A stretch of 10,405 nt of DNA, taken from contig PSRN01000091.1 in assembly GCA_003176075.1 (NCBI GenBank), forward strand, positions 1 through 10,405, in the 5' to 3' direction. The notes under the pieces are model-generated. The model ran no database searches, was not told where the DNA came from, and was given only the letters and a program-made list of their open reading frames with translations. The position numbers and the translations under genes are program-made. The stretch is from Bdellovibrio sp. Lineage in GTDB: Bacteria; Bdellovibrionota; Bdellovibrionia; Bdellovibrionales; Bdellovibrionaceae. Of the stretch, positions 1 to 6,471 are shown piece by piece (within the stretch, counting starts at the first letter, position 1; every line of letters starts with the position of its first letter).

Positions 1-578
1 CCAGCGACAATCCAAGTGCTCTCGTGCGCCTTGGGGGCCCACTTCTTGATCCGTAGGCCCACCAAATGAAACACGCTCGCGCTCAACTGCAGAGTGGGAC
101 CCTCGGAGCCCAAAGCCCCGCCGCCAGTGATGCACAGAAGGGAACTGAAGATTTTAACGGCGATCACTTTGACGGACAGAAGTCGATTGACCATTTCAGT
201 CGTTGCGGACCCCGGTTGATTTTCCATTTCATGGGCCGCCATGATCTGCGGAACCCCACTGCCGCCGGCTTCAGGGCAATAGCGATCGACCAGCCACCAA
301 GCGGCCCAAAACAAAGGCGGCGTGATCAGAAAGCCCAAGTAGCCGTAACCCATAATATGCAAGGAAAGAGCCCACGCCTCCACGGTGCGAAAAGCAAAGG
401 CGTAAATAACTGCCAAAGCCGAAGCCAGAATGGCGGCGATCCACAAGCCAAAATTTTGCAGGTGACCGGGGTCGGTCGCCAGTTGAAGCCATTTCTGCGT
501 GTACTTTAAATACTTTTCCTGAAGATGGGAGGAATTGGCGCGAGCAAAATTTCGCAGTGAAGACATAGAAGGAAGCAT
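1..578 (-). CDS. ClC-family chloride channel/transporter, N-terminal part (cut by left window edge)
   Basis: Partial gene of 192 full codons with no stop before the edge. The translation shows two ClC selectivity-filter motifs in the right order: GSGVPQ at residues 106-111 (family GSGIP) and GSEGPT at 157-162 (family GREGP). E159 corresponds to the gating glutamate of ClC proteins. Hydrophobic helices lie at about 44-62, 74-95 and 134-155, and the charged 30-residue N-terminus is cytoplasmic. ClC proteins move chloride, usually in exchange for protons, across the inner membrane; the glutamate fits an H+/Cl- exchanger, but the missing C-terminal half leaves this open. ATG at 578 is chosen because GGAGAG lies 6 nt upstream; ATG at 566 is the alternative. 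The gene starts 24 nt after the OmpA-like stop on the same strand, so co-transcription is likely. The Ser in place of the usual Arg/Lys in G-x-E-G-P is a minor variant. Confidence 0.85.
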   Translation of the reverse strand, partial: MLPSMSSLRNFARANSSHLQEKYLKYTQKWLQLATDPGHLQNFGLWIAAILASALAVIYAFAFRTVEAWALSLHIMGYGYLGFLITPPLFWAAWWLVDRYCPEAGGSGVPQIMAAHEMENQPGSATTEMVNRLLSVKVIAVKIFSSLLCITGGGALGSEGPTLQLSASVFHLVGLRIKKWAPKAHESTWIVA

Positions 579-602
579 TGGTAACTCTCCATCGAAAACA
601 GC

Positions 603-1991
603 CTACTTCGTGATCCGCTGAATGGTCCCGGCCTTTCGCTTGACGGTCACGACGACCCGCCGGTTTTGCGCCCGACCTTGATAGTTGTCATTGTCAGCGA
701 TCGGTTGGGCATCGCCATAGCCCGCCGACTCCACATGGTTTGCGTCGAATGGGATTGAGGCCACCAGCATTTTCTTGACCGCCAGGGCCCGGCGTTCACT
801 CAGCTTGAGATTGTAGTCTTTCTTGCCAACGGAATCCGTGTGCCCTTCGACTTTGATGTCGATGACATCCTTCATGTCTTGAACGTTTTTTACCAACTGC
901 TGAACCGTTTCCTTCGACGCTTCGGTCAGTTCATCCGTGCCAAACTTAAATTTCAAGTTGGAAAGGACGTAGACTTGAACTTCCGGTTTGGGCGCCGGCT
1001 TTTCCGTGTTCTCAGCGACAGCGGGAATGACGGCCAAGTTTGACTTCCACACCGGGCCCGTCGTCCAATTGAGACCCACATAGATACGGTAATCGGGAGT
1101 CGCAAAACCCTTTTGCAAACCAAAACCGCCGCCGGCGTGAAGAGCCAAGTTTTCGCTATAGTCCTGTTTAACTCCGAGCAATGCCTCGAGATTCGATTTG
1201 TCGCGGTTCGAAAGGTTCACATCTTGGGTCTGCTGTGACGGTGTACTTCCAAAGATCTCAGCGATAAATTTGGTGCCAACGGCCGGCAGCAGGGCGCTCC
1301 ACGCGGCGGAATAGATCCACTGGCTGGGCAAAGGATCAAAGCCAAAAGTCCCGCGCAGAGTGTCTCCTGGATGGCGCCACCGATGGCCGAAATTCAGCGC
1401 AAACCAGGAACCCGCCCAGCGGCGCGAGCCGGCGATTTCGAGATTGTACGTCGGGCCAGCCCCTTGACCCGCGAAGGGATCATTGCGAATCAGATTGAAG
1501 TTGATGGAAGCCACCAGCGCCGCGGCCGAATCTTCATCAGCATAGAATTGAAATTTCGTGTTGGGCCTGAGTTCGGTGATTCCTCGCCCTGTAAAGTAGG
1601 CCACCTGGTCGCTATTTTCAATTTCCTGACTCAAGAGCACGGGAATACTCAGACCCACATCCCAACGGCGGGCAATGCCCATGCCGACATTGAGGTCCGC
1701 CGAAAGCAATCTGTCGTTGATGCGAAGGTGGTTCTGAACCGCTCCAGGATCCGCCACGGCCAGAAAGGATAAGGTGTTGGCGGCATAGTTGAAGAAAAGG
1801 CCGAAGTTGAGAATGCCGGGATCCAATGTGCGGCCTGATTGCACCGTCACAAAATCCAGACCGTTGGTCGTGGGGTTGAAGTTTTGCGCGTCTGAACCAA
1901 TCACATTCGCCCGAGCGATCGCTCCACCGAGGGAAACCACCACGAAAATGAATGCGTGGGCGGCGAAGCCGCCACGGGTGAAATTCCACAT
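603..1991 (-). CDS. OmpA-family outer-membrane protein with N-terminal beta-barrel-like region
   Basis: 462 residues from the preferred ATG at 1991. The N-terminus is MWNFTRGG, then a hydrophobic stretch and an ARA|N signal-peptidase site about 28 residues in. Residues about 30-325 are rich in alternating aromatic/polar segments, as in an outer-membrane barrel. A Pro-rich linker (EKPAPKPEVQ) leads to a C-terminal OmpA domain of about 110 residues with VEGHTDSVG, LSERRA, GYGDAQPIADND and GRAQNRRV; these hold the Asp and Arg that grip diaminopimelate in peptidoglycan. Likely role: tethering the outer membrane to the cell wall, possibly as a porin. A longer frame to ATG 2075 exists with GAGGAG 8 nt upstream, but it would give a roughly 40-residue hydrophilic n-region and overlap the opposite gene, so I prefer 1991, although it has no clear Shine-Dalgarno. 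A palindromic repeat (1954-1979) is read in frame here as part of the signal peptide. Confidence 0.88.
   Translation of the reverse strand: MWNFTRGGFAAHAFIFVVVSLGGAIARANVIGSDAQNFNPTTNGLDFVTVQSGRTLDPGILNFGLFFNYAANTLSFLAVADPGAVQNHLRINDRLLSADLNVGMGIARRWDVGLSIPVLLSQEIENSDQVAYFTGRGITELRPNTKFQFYADEDSAAALVASINFNLIRNDPFAGQGAGPTYNLEIAGSRRWAGSWFALNFGHRWRHPGDTLRGTFGFDPLPSQWIYSAAWSALLPAVGTKFIAEIFGSTPSQQTQDVNLSNRDKSNLEALLGVKQDYSENLALHAGGGFGLQKGFATPDYRIYVGLNWTTGPVWKSNLAVIPAVAENTEKPAPKPEVQVYVLSNLKFKFGTDELTEASKETVQQLVKNVQDMKDVIDIKVEGHTDSVGKKDYNLKLSERRALAVKKMLVASIPFDANHVESAGYGDAQPIADNDNYQGRAQNRRVVVTVKRKAGTIQRITK
1954..1979 (+). repeat. Short 'shell' palindrome (copy E) inside the OmpA-like signal-peptide codons
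   Basis: GCGTGGGCGGCG at 1954-1965 is followed, after a short loop, by GCCGCCACGGG at 1969-1979. CGTGG (1955-1959) pairs with CCACG (1972-1976) and CGGC with GCCG. The same two half-sites bracket the core repeat at 9083-9139 and, reversed, the one at 6472-6560, so this looks like the same element without its core. On the minus strand it encodes part of TRGGFAAHA at the start of the signal peptide. Assignment to the family rests on about 23 shared bases in matching order; GC-rich chance similarity is not fully excluded. Confidence 0.55.
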
Positions 1992-1995
1992 GTGA

Positions 1996-2042
1996 TTGAT
2001 TGTGACGCGAAGAAAGTCTAGACTCAAAGAGTTTTTTGCCAA
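1996..2042. promoter_or_regulatory. Candidate divergent promoter region with a 10-bp perfect palindrome
   Basis: AGTCTAGACT at 2015-2024 is a perfect palindrome between the divergent OmpA-like and SRPBCC genes. On the plus strand TTGATT (1996-2001) and TAGACT (2019-2024) are 17 nt apart, upstream of GTG 2056. On the minus strand TTGGCA (2042-2037) and TAGACT (2020-2015) are 16 nt apart, upstream of ATG 1991. Both -10 boxes match the sigma-70 consensus at only four of six positions, so these are candidates only. The shared palindrome could also be an operator. Confidence 0.3.
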
Positions 2043-2055
2043 AGAGGACGGACTG

Positions 2056-2568
2056 GTGCGCATCGCGATTGACATTCACTCAACTCCTCAGTTGATTTTT
2101 CGCCATCTGAACGAGGAATCCCTTGTCCCACAATGGATGGACGGCCTGCAAAGGGTGGAATTCGAAGGCGGGAAGAAGGGCCGGCTTCCCGGGGCGCGCT
2201 TTCGCTATGTCGTTCGGCAGCTCGGACAAACTTTGCTCTTGGATGGAACCATTTTGCGATTCCGTCCCGATGAACATCTCGCCGTCCGTCTGACCACTCG
2301 CCAGTTTTCGATCGACGCCGACTTTACCCTCGAAATCGCCAAGTCGGTGCCTTCGGCACCTCCGCAGAACGGGCCCGAACAAACCCGGCTGATTTATTCG
2401 GCCGAGTTGAATGAACAATCATCGCTTCCACGGCTGCTGGCGACTCCCTTTTACGCCTTTCTCCGCAATATGACTCAGTCGCAGTTGAAGCGCCTGAAAC
2501 AAGTCTGCGAGCATCATCAGTCTTCTGTTGCGACTTCTGCGGAGGTGTCGAAGGCACCGACTTGGTAG
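2056..2568 (+). CDS. SRPBCC (START/polyketide cyclase-like) superfamily protein carrying two repeat insertions
   Basis: 170 residues. The opening (RIAIDIHSTPQLIFRHLNEE), the middle (GARFRYVVRQLG, DGTILRFRPDEHLAVRL) and the late strand plus helix (TRLIYSAEL, then LLATPFYAFLRNMTQSQLKRLKQVCE) follow the beta-helix-beta-helix plan of SRPBCC ligand-binding proteins, which hold hydrophobic molecules in a cavity; the ligand cannot be named. GTG 2056 is chosen because AGAGGA lies about 8 nt upstream and the fold begins there; an in-frame TTG at 1996 is possible but would add an unrelated tail. Residues 95-105 (AKSVPSAPPQN), between two predicted strands, are encoded by repeat copy A. The last ten residues (SAEVSKAPTW) and the approach to the stop are encoded by inverted copy B, so both look like later additions to the fold. 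No catalytic residues are evident. The methyltransferase gene follows closely on the same strand. Confidence 0.75.
   Translation: MRIAIDIHSTPQLIFRHLNEESLVPQWMDGLQRVEFEGGKKGRLPGARFRYVVRQLGQTLLLDGTILRFRPDEHLAVRLTTRQFSIDADFTLEIAKSVPSAPPQNGPEQTRLIYSAELNEQSSLPRLLATPFYAFLRNMTQSQLKRLKQVCEHHQSSVATSAEVSKAPTW
2339..2369 (+). repeat. 31-bp core palindromic repeat, copy A (in SRPBCC gene)
   Basis: The copy begins CCAAGTCGGTGCC, has loop TTC, and ends GGCACCTCCGCAGAA. GGTGCC and GGCACC form the stem. Its reverse complement recurs at 2535-2565 with a single mismatch in 31 positions. It lies in frame in the SRPBCC gene and encodes a Pro/Ser/Lys-rich loop (residues 95-105) between two beta strands. Confidence 0.85.
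2535..2565 (-). repeat. 31-bp core palindromic repeat, copy B (inverted, at the SRPBCC 3' end)
   Basis: The reverse complement matches copy A at 30 of 31 positions; the difference turns GGCACC into GACACC and weakens the stem by one pair. The plus strand reads SAEVSKAPTW and the gene stops immediately after it (TAG 2566-2568), so the element forms the protein's C-terminus. With copy A it makes an inverted pair about 165 nt apart. Confidence 0.85.
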
Positions 2569-2600
2569 ATTTTGATTCTTTTTTTTGGTGGATTGTGACA

Positions 2601-2606
2601 TATACT
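2601..2606 (+). promoter_or_regulatory. Candidate -10 box (TATACT) for the methyltransferase gene
   Basis: TATACT matches the -10 consensus at five of six positions and ends only 6 nt before ATG 2613. No Shine-Dalgarno lies between them. If used, transcription would start at or very near the ATG, giving a leaderless mRNA. No good -35 hexamer sits at normal spacing; the upstream stretch is a T-run (2579-2586). Confidence 0.3.
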
Positions 2607-2612
2607 GCTGCC

Positions 2613-3290
2613 ATGCAAGTCCACGTGCCGGTCACAACGGAGTCTTTGAAGAAAGCCTATCGACGGATTTCAAAATTCTACGATTTGGTCTTTGGCAAAA
2701 TTTTTCATCCGGGCCGGGAAACAGCCGTGCAGCATCTTCACTGCCGCCCCGGTGACCGAATTCTTGAAGTGGGGGTCGGAACCGGCCTTTCCCTGGAGAT
2801 GTATCCCAGCTCGGTCAGCGTCGTCGGCATCGACATCTCAAATGACATGTTGTCTTACGCCAGACGAAGGATCAAAGAGGAAACCCTGCCGCAAGTTGAA
2901 GCGCTGATTCAAATGGATGCGCAAAACATGAGCTTCCCCGACAATTCCTTTGATAAAGTGATCGCCATGTATGTGGCCTCGGTGGTTCCTGACCCCACCC
3001 AACTCGTGCGCGAAATGAAGAGGGTTTGCAAGCCGGAAGGAACCCTGATCGTGCTCAATCATTTTCAAAACGAACACCGTCTCGTCCGCCGATTCGAGGG
3101 CCTGTTGCAGCCTTTTTCAAAGTACATTGGCTTTCATCCGGATTTTCCCTTGGACCAGTTTCTCCAGCGCTCGGCTTTTCAGGTCATCACCAAGGTCCCG
3201 GTCAACCTGCTTGATTACTGGACGGTGCTGGTCGGGTTTAACGACAAGAAAATCTCAGCCAAACACTTCACGGGACAGAAATCCTCATAG
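2613..3290 (+). CDS. pmtA: Class I SAM methyltransferase, probable phosphatidylethanolamine N-methyltransferase (PmtA type)
   Basis: 225 residues. SAM motif I is ILEVGVGTG (50-58), the acidic ribose-binding residue is D74 in VVGIDIS, and MDAQNMSFPD (101-110) covers motif II. FYDLVFGKIFHPGR near the start, AMYVASVVPDP (118-128) and LLQPFSKYIGFHPDFPLDQF (164-183) are the pattern I know from Rhodobacter-type PmtA, which methylates phosphatidylethanolamine stepwise towards phosphatidylcholine at the inner membrane. A less specific UbiE-like methyltransferase is the alternative. ATG 2613 fits the family start; an upstream TTG at 2562 in the same frame would overlap the SRPBCC stop and add a tail with no homology that I see. 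There is no Shine-Dalgarno at 2613, but a TATACT box sits 6 nt upstream. The stop at 3288-3290 is followed by a 138-nt gap with no clear terminator. Confidence 0.7.
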   Translation: MQVHVPVTTESLKKAYRRISKFYDLVFGKIFHPGRETAVQHLHCRPGDRILEVGVGTGLSLEMYPSSVSVVGIDISNDMLSYARRRIKEETLPQVEALIQMDAQNMSFPDNSFDKVIAMYVASVVPDPTQLVREMKRVCKPEGTLIVLNHFQNEHRLVRRFEGLLQPFSKYIGFHPDFPLDQFLQRSAFQVITKVPVNLLDYWTVLVGFNDKKISAKHFTGQKSS

Positions 3291-3388
3291 GCAGCATCGT
3301 CAGTTGTTCAGCCGCGGCCACGGCATTAGCCGCAGAGGCAGTATCAGTCCGGCCCTCTCCAGAGGTCCTGACAGATTCGCGCCGATCC

Positions 3389-3418
3389 ATGACGAAGGAG
3401 CCGTTATCGGGCTATAAT
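3389..3418 (+). promoter_or_regulatory. Candidate sigma-70 promoter for the YoaK/ABC transporter unit
   Basis: A perfect TATAAT (3413-3418) has ATGACG (3389-3394, four of six to TTGACA) 18 nt upstream, in the 138-nt gap before ATG 3429. Transcription from this box would begin about 4 nt before the ATG, and no Shine-Dalgarno lies in that space, so the first gene may be translated leaderless. The rest of the gap (3291-3388) shows no ORF, hairpin with T-run or repeat copy. Confidence 0.5.
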
Positions 3419-3428
3419 CACCGCTGAC

Positions 3429-4208
3429 ATGCTGGCAACCTCATTCAATCTCAATCGCTATAGCCCAAGGGTTTTTACCATCTGGGGACTTCTCGCTTTT
3501 CAAGCGGGAGCCATCAACGCCGGCGGATTTCTCGCTTGCCACCGTTTTGTGACCCACACCACGGGTTTTGCCACCTCGTTCGGCGAAGAGTTCGCGCAAG
3601 GCAACTTTGACACCGCATTCAGTATGCTGACCGTGCCACTTTTTTTTCTCTTGGGAGCGATGATCTCGGGCTTCTTGGTCGATCATCAGCGGTTGCTCGG
3701 GCGACAACCAAAGTACAACGTGATCTTCGGTAGCGTGGCCATCATTTTGTTCGTGGTGACTTGGCTGGGAGGCAGGGGGACCCTCGGAACCTTCGGTCTT
3801 CCCATTCATATTTCATCAGAGCTTCCCATGTTGACGCTGTTGTGCCTGGCCGCGGGAATGCAAAACGCGGCGGTCACCTCAGCGAGCGGAGCGGTCGTGC
3901 GCACCACGCATTTGACCGGCATCACGACCGACCTCGGCGTCGGCCTTGTTCGCGTCCTCTCCCATTTGGGCCTGAGAAAAGACCTGGGCCAAGAGGTGAA
4001 AGCGAATTTCATGCGTGTCGTGATTATTGCAAATTTTATTTTTGGTTCAACGGTGGGAGCTCTTCTTTTCTTTCATGCCCATTTTTGGGGATTTCTCTTG
4101 CCCGCCACGACCTCTTTGTCTTTAACGATCTACAGCCTGGTGATCGAACACCGCGCCCGCCGATCCCCGGCGGACAGCGCGGAACAGCAACGGGTCAAGG
4201 CACGATGA
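3429..4208 (+). CDS. DUF1275 / YoaK-family integral membrane protein
   Basis: 259 residues with about six hydrophobic segments (roughly 16-36, 64-84, 97-114, 132-148, 196-216, 219-239). Two internally similar stretches mark the family: AGAINAGGFLACHRFVTHTT at 26-45 leading to TGFATSFG, and AAGMQNAAVTSASGAVVRTT at 141-160 leading to TGITTDLG. The second is the diagnostic part of DUF1275 proteins, whose function is unknown. The C-terminal 20 residues are charged and probably cytoplasmic. The ATG at 3429 fits the usual short lead before the first helix. The stop TGA (4206-4208) overlaps the ATG of the ABC ATPase gene, which implies translational coupling and suggests, without proof, that the protein works with the exporter downstream. 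Confidence 0.85.
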   Translation: MLATSFNLNRYSPRVFTIWGLLAFQAGAINAGGFLACHRFVTHTTGFATSFGEEFAQGNFDTAFSMLTVPLFFLLGAMISGFLVDHQRLLGRQPKYNVIFGSVAIILFVVTWLGGRGTLGTFGLPIHISSELPMLTLLCLAAGMQNAAVTSASGAVVRTTHLTGITTDLGVGLVRVLSHLGLRKDLGQEVKANFMRVVIIANFIFGSTVGALLFFHAHFWGFLLPATTSLSLTIYSLVIEHRARRSPADSAEQQRVKAR

Positions 4209-5005
4209 GCGAAATCATTGCGGTGAAAGATTTATCCAAGGTTTTCGGAAGCTTCACGGCTGTTCAGGCCGTGAATTTCACCGTCCTTGAAGGACAGGTT
4301 TTTGGATTTCTGGGACCCAACGGGGCTGGCAAGACCACCACCATCAAAATGTTGACGACCCTGCTGGCGCCCTCGGGGGGCAGCATTCGGGTGAACGGCC
4401 ACGACCCGGTCAGCGAAAAAGATTTGGTGCGCAAGTCTTTTGGCATCGTTTTTCAGGATTCCAGTCTCGATGACGAATTGACGGCGTTTGAGAATATGGA
4501 ATTTCATGGAGTTCTTTACGGCGTGCCGGCGAAAGAGCGACGGGAGGAGATTGACAGGCTCCTGCGCTTTGTTGAACTGGCCGATCGAAAAAATAATTTT
4601 GTGAAGGAGTATTCGGGCGGGATGAAGCGCCGTCTCGAAATCGCCCGAGCCCTGCTTCATCATCCCAAAATTCTGTTTCTCGACGAACCCACGCTGGGTC
4701 TTGATCCACAGACCCGCAATCACATCTGGAGTTATTTGAAATCACTCACTTCCGCGGGCCGCATGACCGTCTTCTTCACCACACATTATATGGAAGAAGC
4801 CGAGCGAACCGCCGACCATGTGGCCATCATTGACCAGGGCCGGATCGTCGCTTCGGGTTCTCCGGCCGATCTGCGTAAATTGGCCAGCGCGGCCAGCCTT
4901 GAGGAGGCCTTTATCGCGCTCACGGGAAAAAACATTCGCGATGAGGACGCGAGCTCGCAAGATCGCATGCGGCAAGCGTCGCGCGTGTGGAGGCGGAAGA
5001 GATGA
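4205..5005 (+). CDS. ABC transporter ATP-binding protein (ABC-2 / drug-export type)
   Basis: 266 residues with all ATPase motifs in order: Walker A GPNGAGKTT (37-45), Q-loop Q84 in VFQDSS, signature YSGGMKRR (136-143), Walker B ILFLDEP (156-162) with E161 catalytic, D-loop LGLD (164-167) and switch H194 in TTHYMEEAE. The C-terminal ASLEEAFIALTGK (230-242) is typical of the DrrA/NodI/CcmA-like branch. It energises export by the permease encoded next. ATG 4205 overlaps the preceding stop by 4 nt; the same frame stays open far upstream into the YoaK gene, but the ATPase fold starts here. The last 20 residues are basic (RRKR end), and their codons hold the ribosome binding site of the permease gene. 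Confidence 0.95.
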   Translation: MSEIIAVKDLSKVFGSFTAVQAVNFTVLEGQVFGFLGPNGAGKTTTIKMLTTLLAPSGGSIRVNGHDPVSEKDLVRKSFGIVFQDSSLDDELTAFENMEFHGVLYGVPAKERREEIDRLLRFVELADRKNNFVKEYSGGMKRRLEIARALLHHPKILFLDEPTLGLDPQTRNHIWSYLKSLTSAGRMTVFFTTHYMEEAERTADHVAIIDQGRIVASGSPADLRKLASAASLEEAFIALTGKNIRDEDASSQDRMRQASRVWRRKR

Positions 5006-5748
5006 GCGCGATTTATATTCTGTGGCTGCGGCAACTGAAAAGGTACCTTCGCTCGCGCGCCCGCATTGTGGGCTCCCTGGGGCAGCCGCTGCTCTTTCTG
5101 CTCGCCCTCGGCTACGGCTTCGGGCCCGTGTATCAGCAAGCCGGCGGTGGCGACTATATTCAATTTCTCGCTCCCGGTGTTGTGGCGATGGGAATTCTGT
5201 TCACCGCCGTTTTTTCAGGAATTGAAATTATTTGGGATCGCCAATTTGGCTTTCTCAAGGAAACACTGGTGGCTCCGGTGTCGCGGCTGCAAATCGTGAT
5301 GGGCCGAACTCTCGGCGGGGCCACCGTGGCCCTGATCCAAGGAATGATTGTCTTGGGTGTCTGTTGTCTGGCGGGATTTCGCGTGCAAGACTGGACGCTG
5401 TTGCCCATGGCCCTCCTGGTGATGTTTTTGATCGCCTTGCTGTTCACGGCTCTCGGAACGGCGATCGCGTCGCTGCTCGATGATATGCAAGGATTCCAAC
5501 TCATCATGAACTTTCTTGTCATGCCGCTCTTCTTTCTTTCCGGCGCTCTTTTCCCGCTGGATCGCGTGCCGGAGGCGATGAAAACCATTATTTTCATCGA
5601 TCCATTGTCCTACGGAGTGGATGGCCTTCGTTCGATGCTCATTCAAACGTCGCATTTCGGCCTGAGTCTCGATCTTGCTGTCTTAAGCGTGTCCACCCTG
5701 TTCGTTGTGGCCGTCGCAAGCTACCTTTTTTCGCGCATTCAGATTTGA
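5002..5748 (+). CDS. ABC-2 type transporter permease
   Basis: 248 residues with six predicted membrane segments (about 26-43, 58-76, 104-125, 134-156, 168-186, 224-244). LAPGVVAMGILFTAVFSG (57-74), then W-D-R-x-x-G-F-L-K-E (78-87) and LVAPVSR are typical of ABC-2 permeases of the DrrB/NodJ type, and the family signature FLSGALFPLDRVP (178-190) through DPLSYGVDGLR (200-210) is intact. It forms the inner-membrane channel with the preceding ATPase, probably as a dimer; the substrate cannot be told. ATG 5002 is chosen because GGAGG (4989-4993) lies 8 nt upstream and the ATG overlaps the ATPase stop by 4 nt. An in-frame GTG at 4987 is less likely. No terminator is seen in the 66 nt to the next gene. 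Confidence 0.93.
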   Translation: MSAIYILWLRQLKRYLRSRARIVGSLGQPLLFLLALGYGFGPVYQQAGGGDYIQFLAPGVVAMGILFTAVFSGIEIIWDRQFGFLKETLVAPVSRLQIVMGRTLGGATVALIQGMIVLGVCCLAGFRVQDWTLLPMALLVMFLIALLFTALGTAIASLLDDMQGFQLIMNFLVMPLFFLSGALFPLDRVPEAMKTIIFIDPLSYGVDGLRSMLIQTSHFGLSLDLAVLSVSTLFVVAVASYLFSRIQI

Positions 5749-5814
5749 TGACCTGAAACTGCTTGAGCCCCGCCGCTGACCCTTGTAGCCTTTGGGCTTG
5801 ACCAAGGAGGTCTC

Positions 5815-6456
5815 ATGAAAATCGGCGTGCTCGGTTCAGGCGAGGTTGGAAAGATTCTGGCGAATGGTTTTTTGAAACATGGATACACCGTGCAACGCGG
5901 CTCCAGGGATCCTCAGAAATTGAAGGATTGGTTGGCAACGGCTGGAACAAAGGCATCGATCGGTTCATTTGAAGAAGCCGCGAAATTCGGCGAGATGCTC
6001 GTCTTGGCCGTCAAAGGCACGGCGGCGGAGTCGGTTATTCGATCGCTGGGAACCACGCTGAACGGCAAGGTGGTCATCGACGTCACCAATCCGATCGCGG
6101 ACAAGCCACCCGTCAACGGTGTCCTTCAATTCTTCACCACGCTTGATCATTCCCTGATGGAAAAGATGCAAAACACCGCGCCACAAGCTCACTTTGTGAA
6201 GGCCTTCTCCTCGGTCGGTGGCGCCCTGATGGTGAATCCCGAATTCGGCGCCGTGCGACCGACAATGTTTATCTGTGGAAACGACAATGGAGCCAAGTCC
6301 AAGGTCAAAGAAATTCTGGGAAAATTCGGCTGGGACAGTGAGGACATGGGAGCCGTGGAAGCGGCTCGGGCTATTGAACCCCTTTGCATGCTATGGTGCA
6401 TCCCGGGCCTTCGATCAAATCAGTGGATGCACGCTTTTAAGCTGCTCAAGAAGTGA
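5815..6456 (+). CDS. NADPH-dependent F420 reductase-like / NADP oxidoreductase, F420-dependent family protein
   Basis: 213 residues, the usual length of the family. The Rossmann motif GVLGSGEVG (4-12) is followed by GSRDP (29-33), whose Ser/Arg bind the 2'-phosphate of NADPH. DVTNPI (89-94), VKAFSSVGG (128-136), FICGND (152-157) and DMGAVEAARAIEPLCMLW (177-194) also match the family. In methanogens and actinobacteria these enzymes exchange hydride between NADPH and coenzyme F420; in bacteria without F420 the homologues have uncertain roles, and nothing here shows F420 synthesis. AAGGAGG lies 5 nt before ATG 5815, one of the strongest ribosome binding sites in the window, so it is probably translated independently of the ABC unit. 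A large palindromic repeat begins about 15 nt after the stop. Confidence 0.8.
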   Translation: MKIGVLGSGEVGKILANGFLKHGYTVQRGSRDPQKLKDWLATAGTKASIGSFEEAAKFGEMLVLAVKGTAAESVIRSLGTTLNGKVVIDVTNPIADKPPVNGVLQFFTTLDHSLMEKMQNTAPQAHFVKAFSSVGGALMVNPEFGAVRPTMFICGNDNGAKSKVKEILGKFGWDSEDMGAVEAARAIEPLCMLWCIPGLRSNQWMHAFKLLKK

Positions 6457-6471
6457 ACGCTGGGCACTGGA

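Noticed and set aside
66..509. Plus-strand open frame of 147 codons at the left end
   Set aside because: It is antisense to the ClC gene, whose GSGVP and GSEGP motifs are on the minus strand; the plus translation has no recognisable domain.
1371..1772. Plus-strand open frame of 133 codons inside the OmpA-like gene
   Set aside because: It is a shadow of the real minus-strand gene, with no ribosome binding site and no domain.
3291..3428. Gap between the methyltransferase and YoaK genes as a terminator, riboswitch or further repeat copy
   Set aside because: No stable hairpin with T-run, no core or shell half-sites, and too little space after the promoter for a riboswitch.
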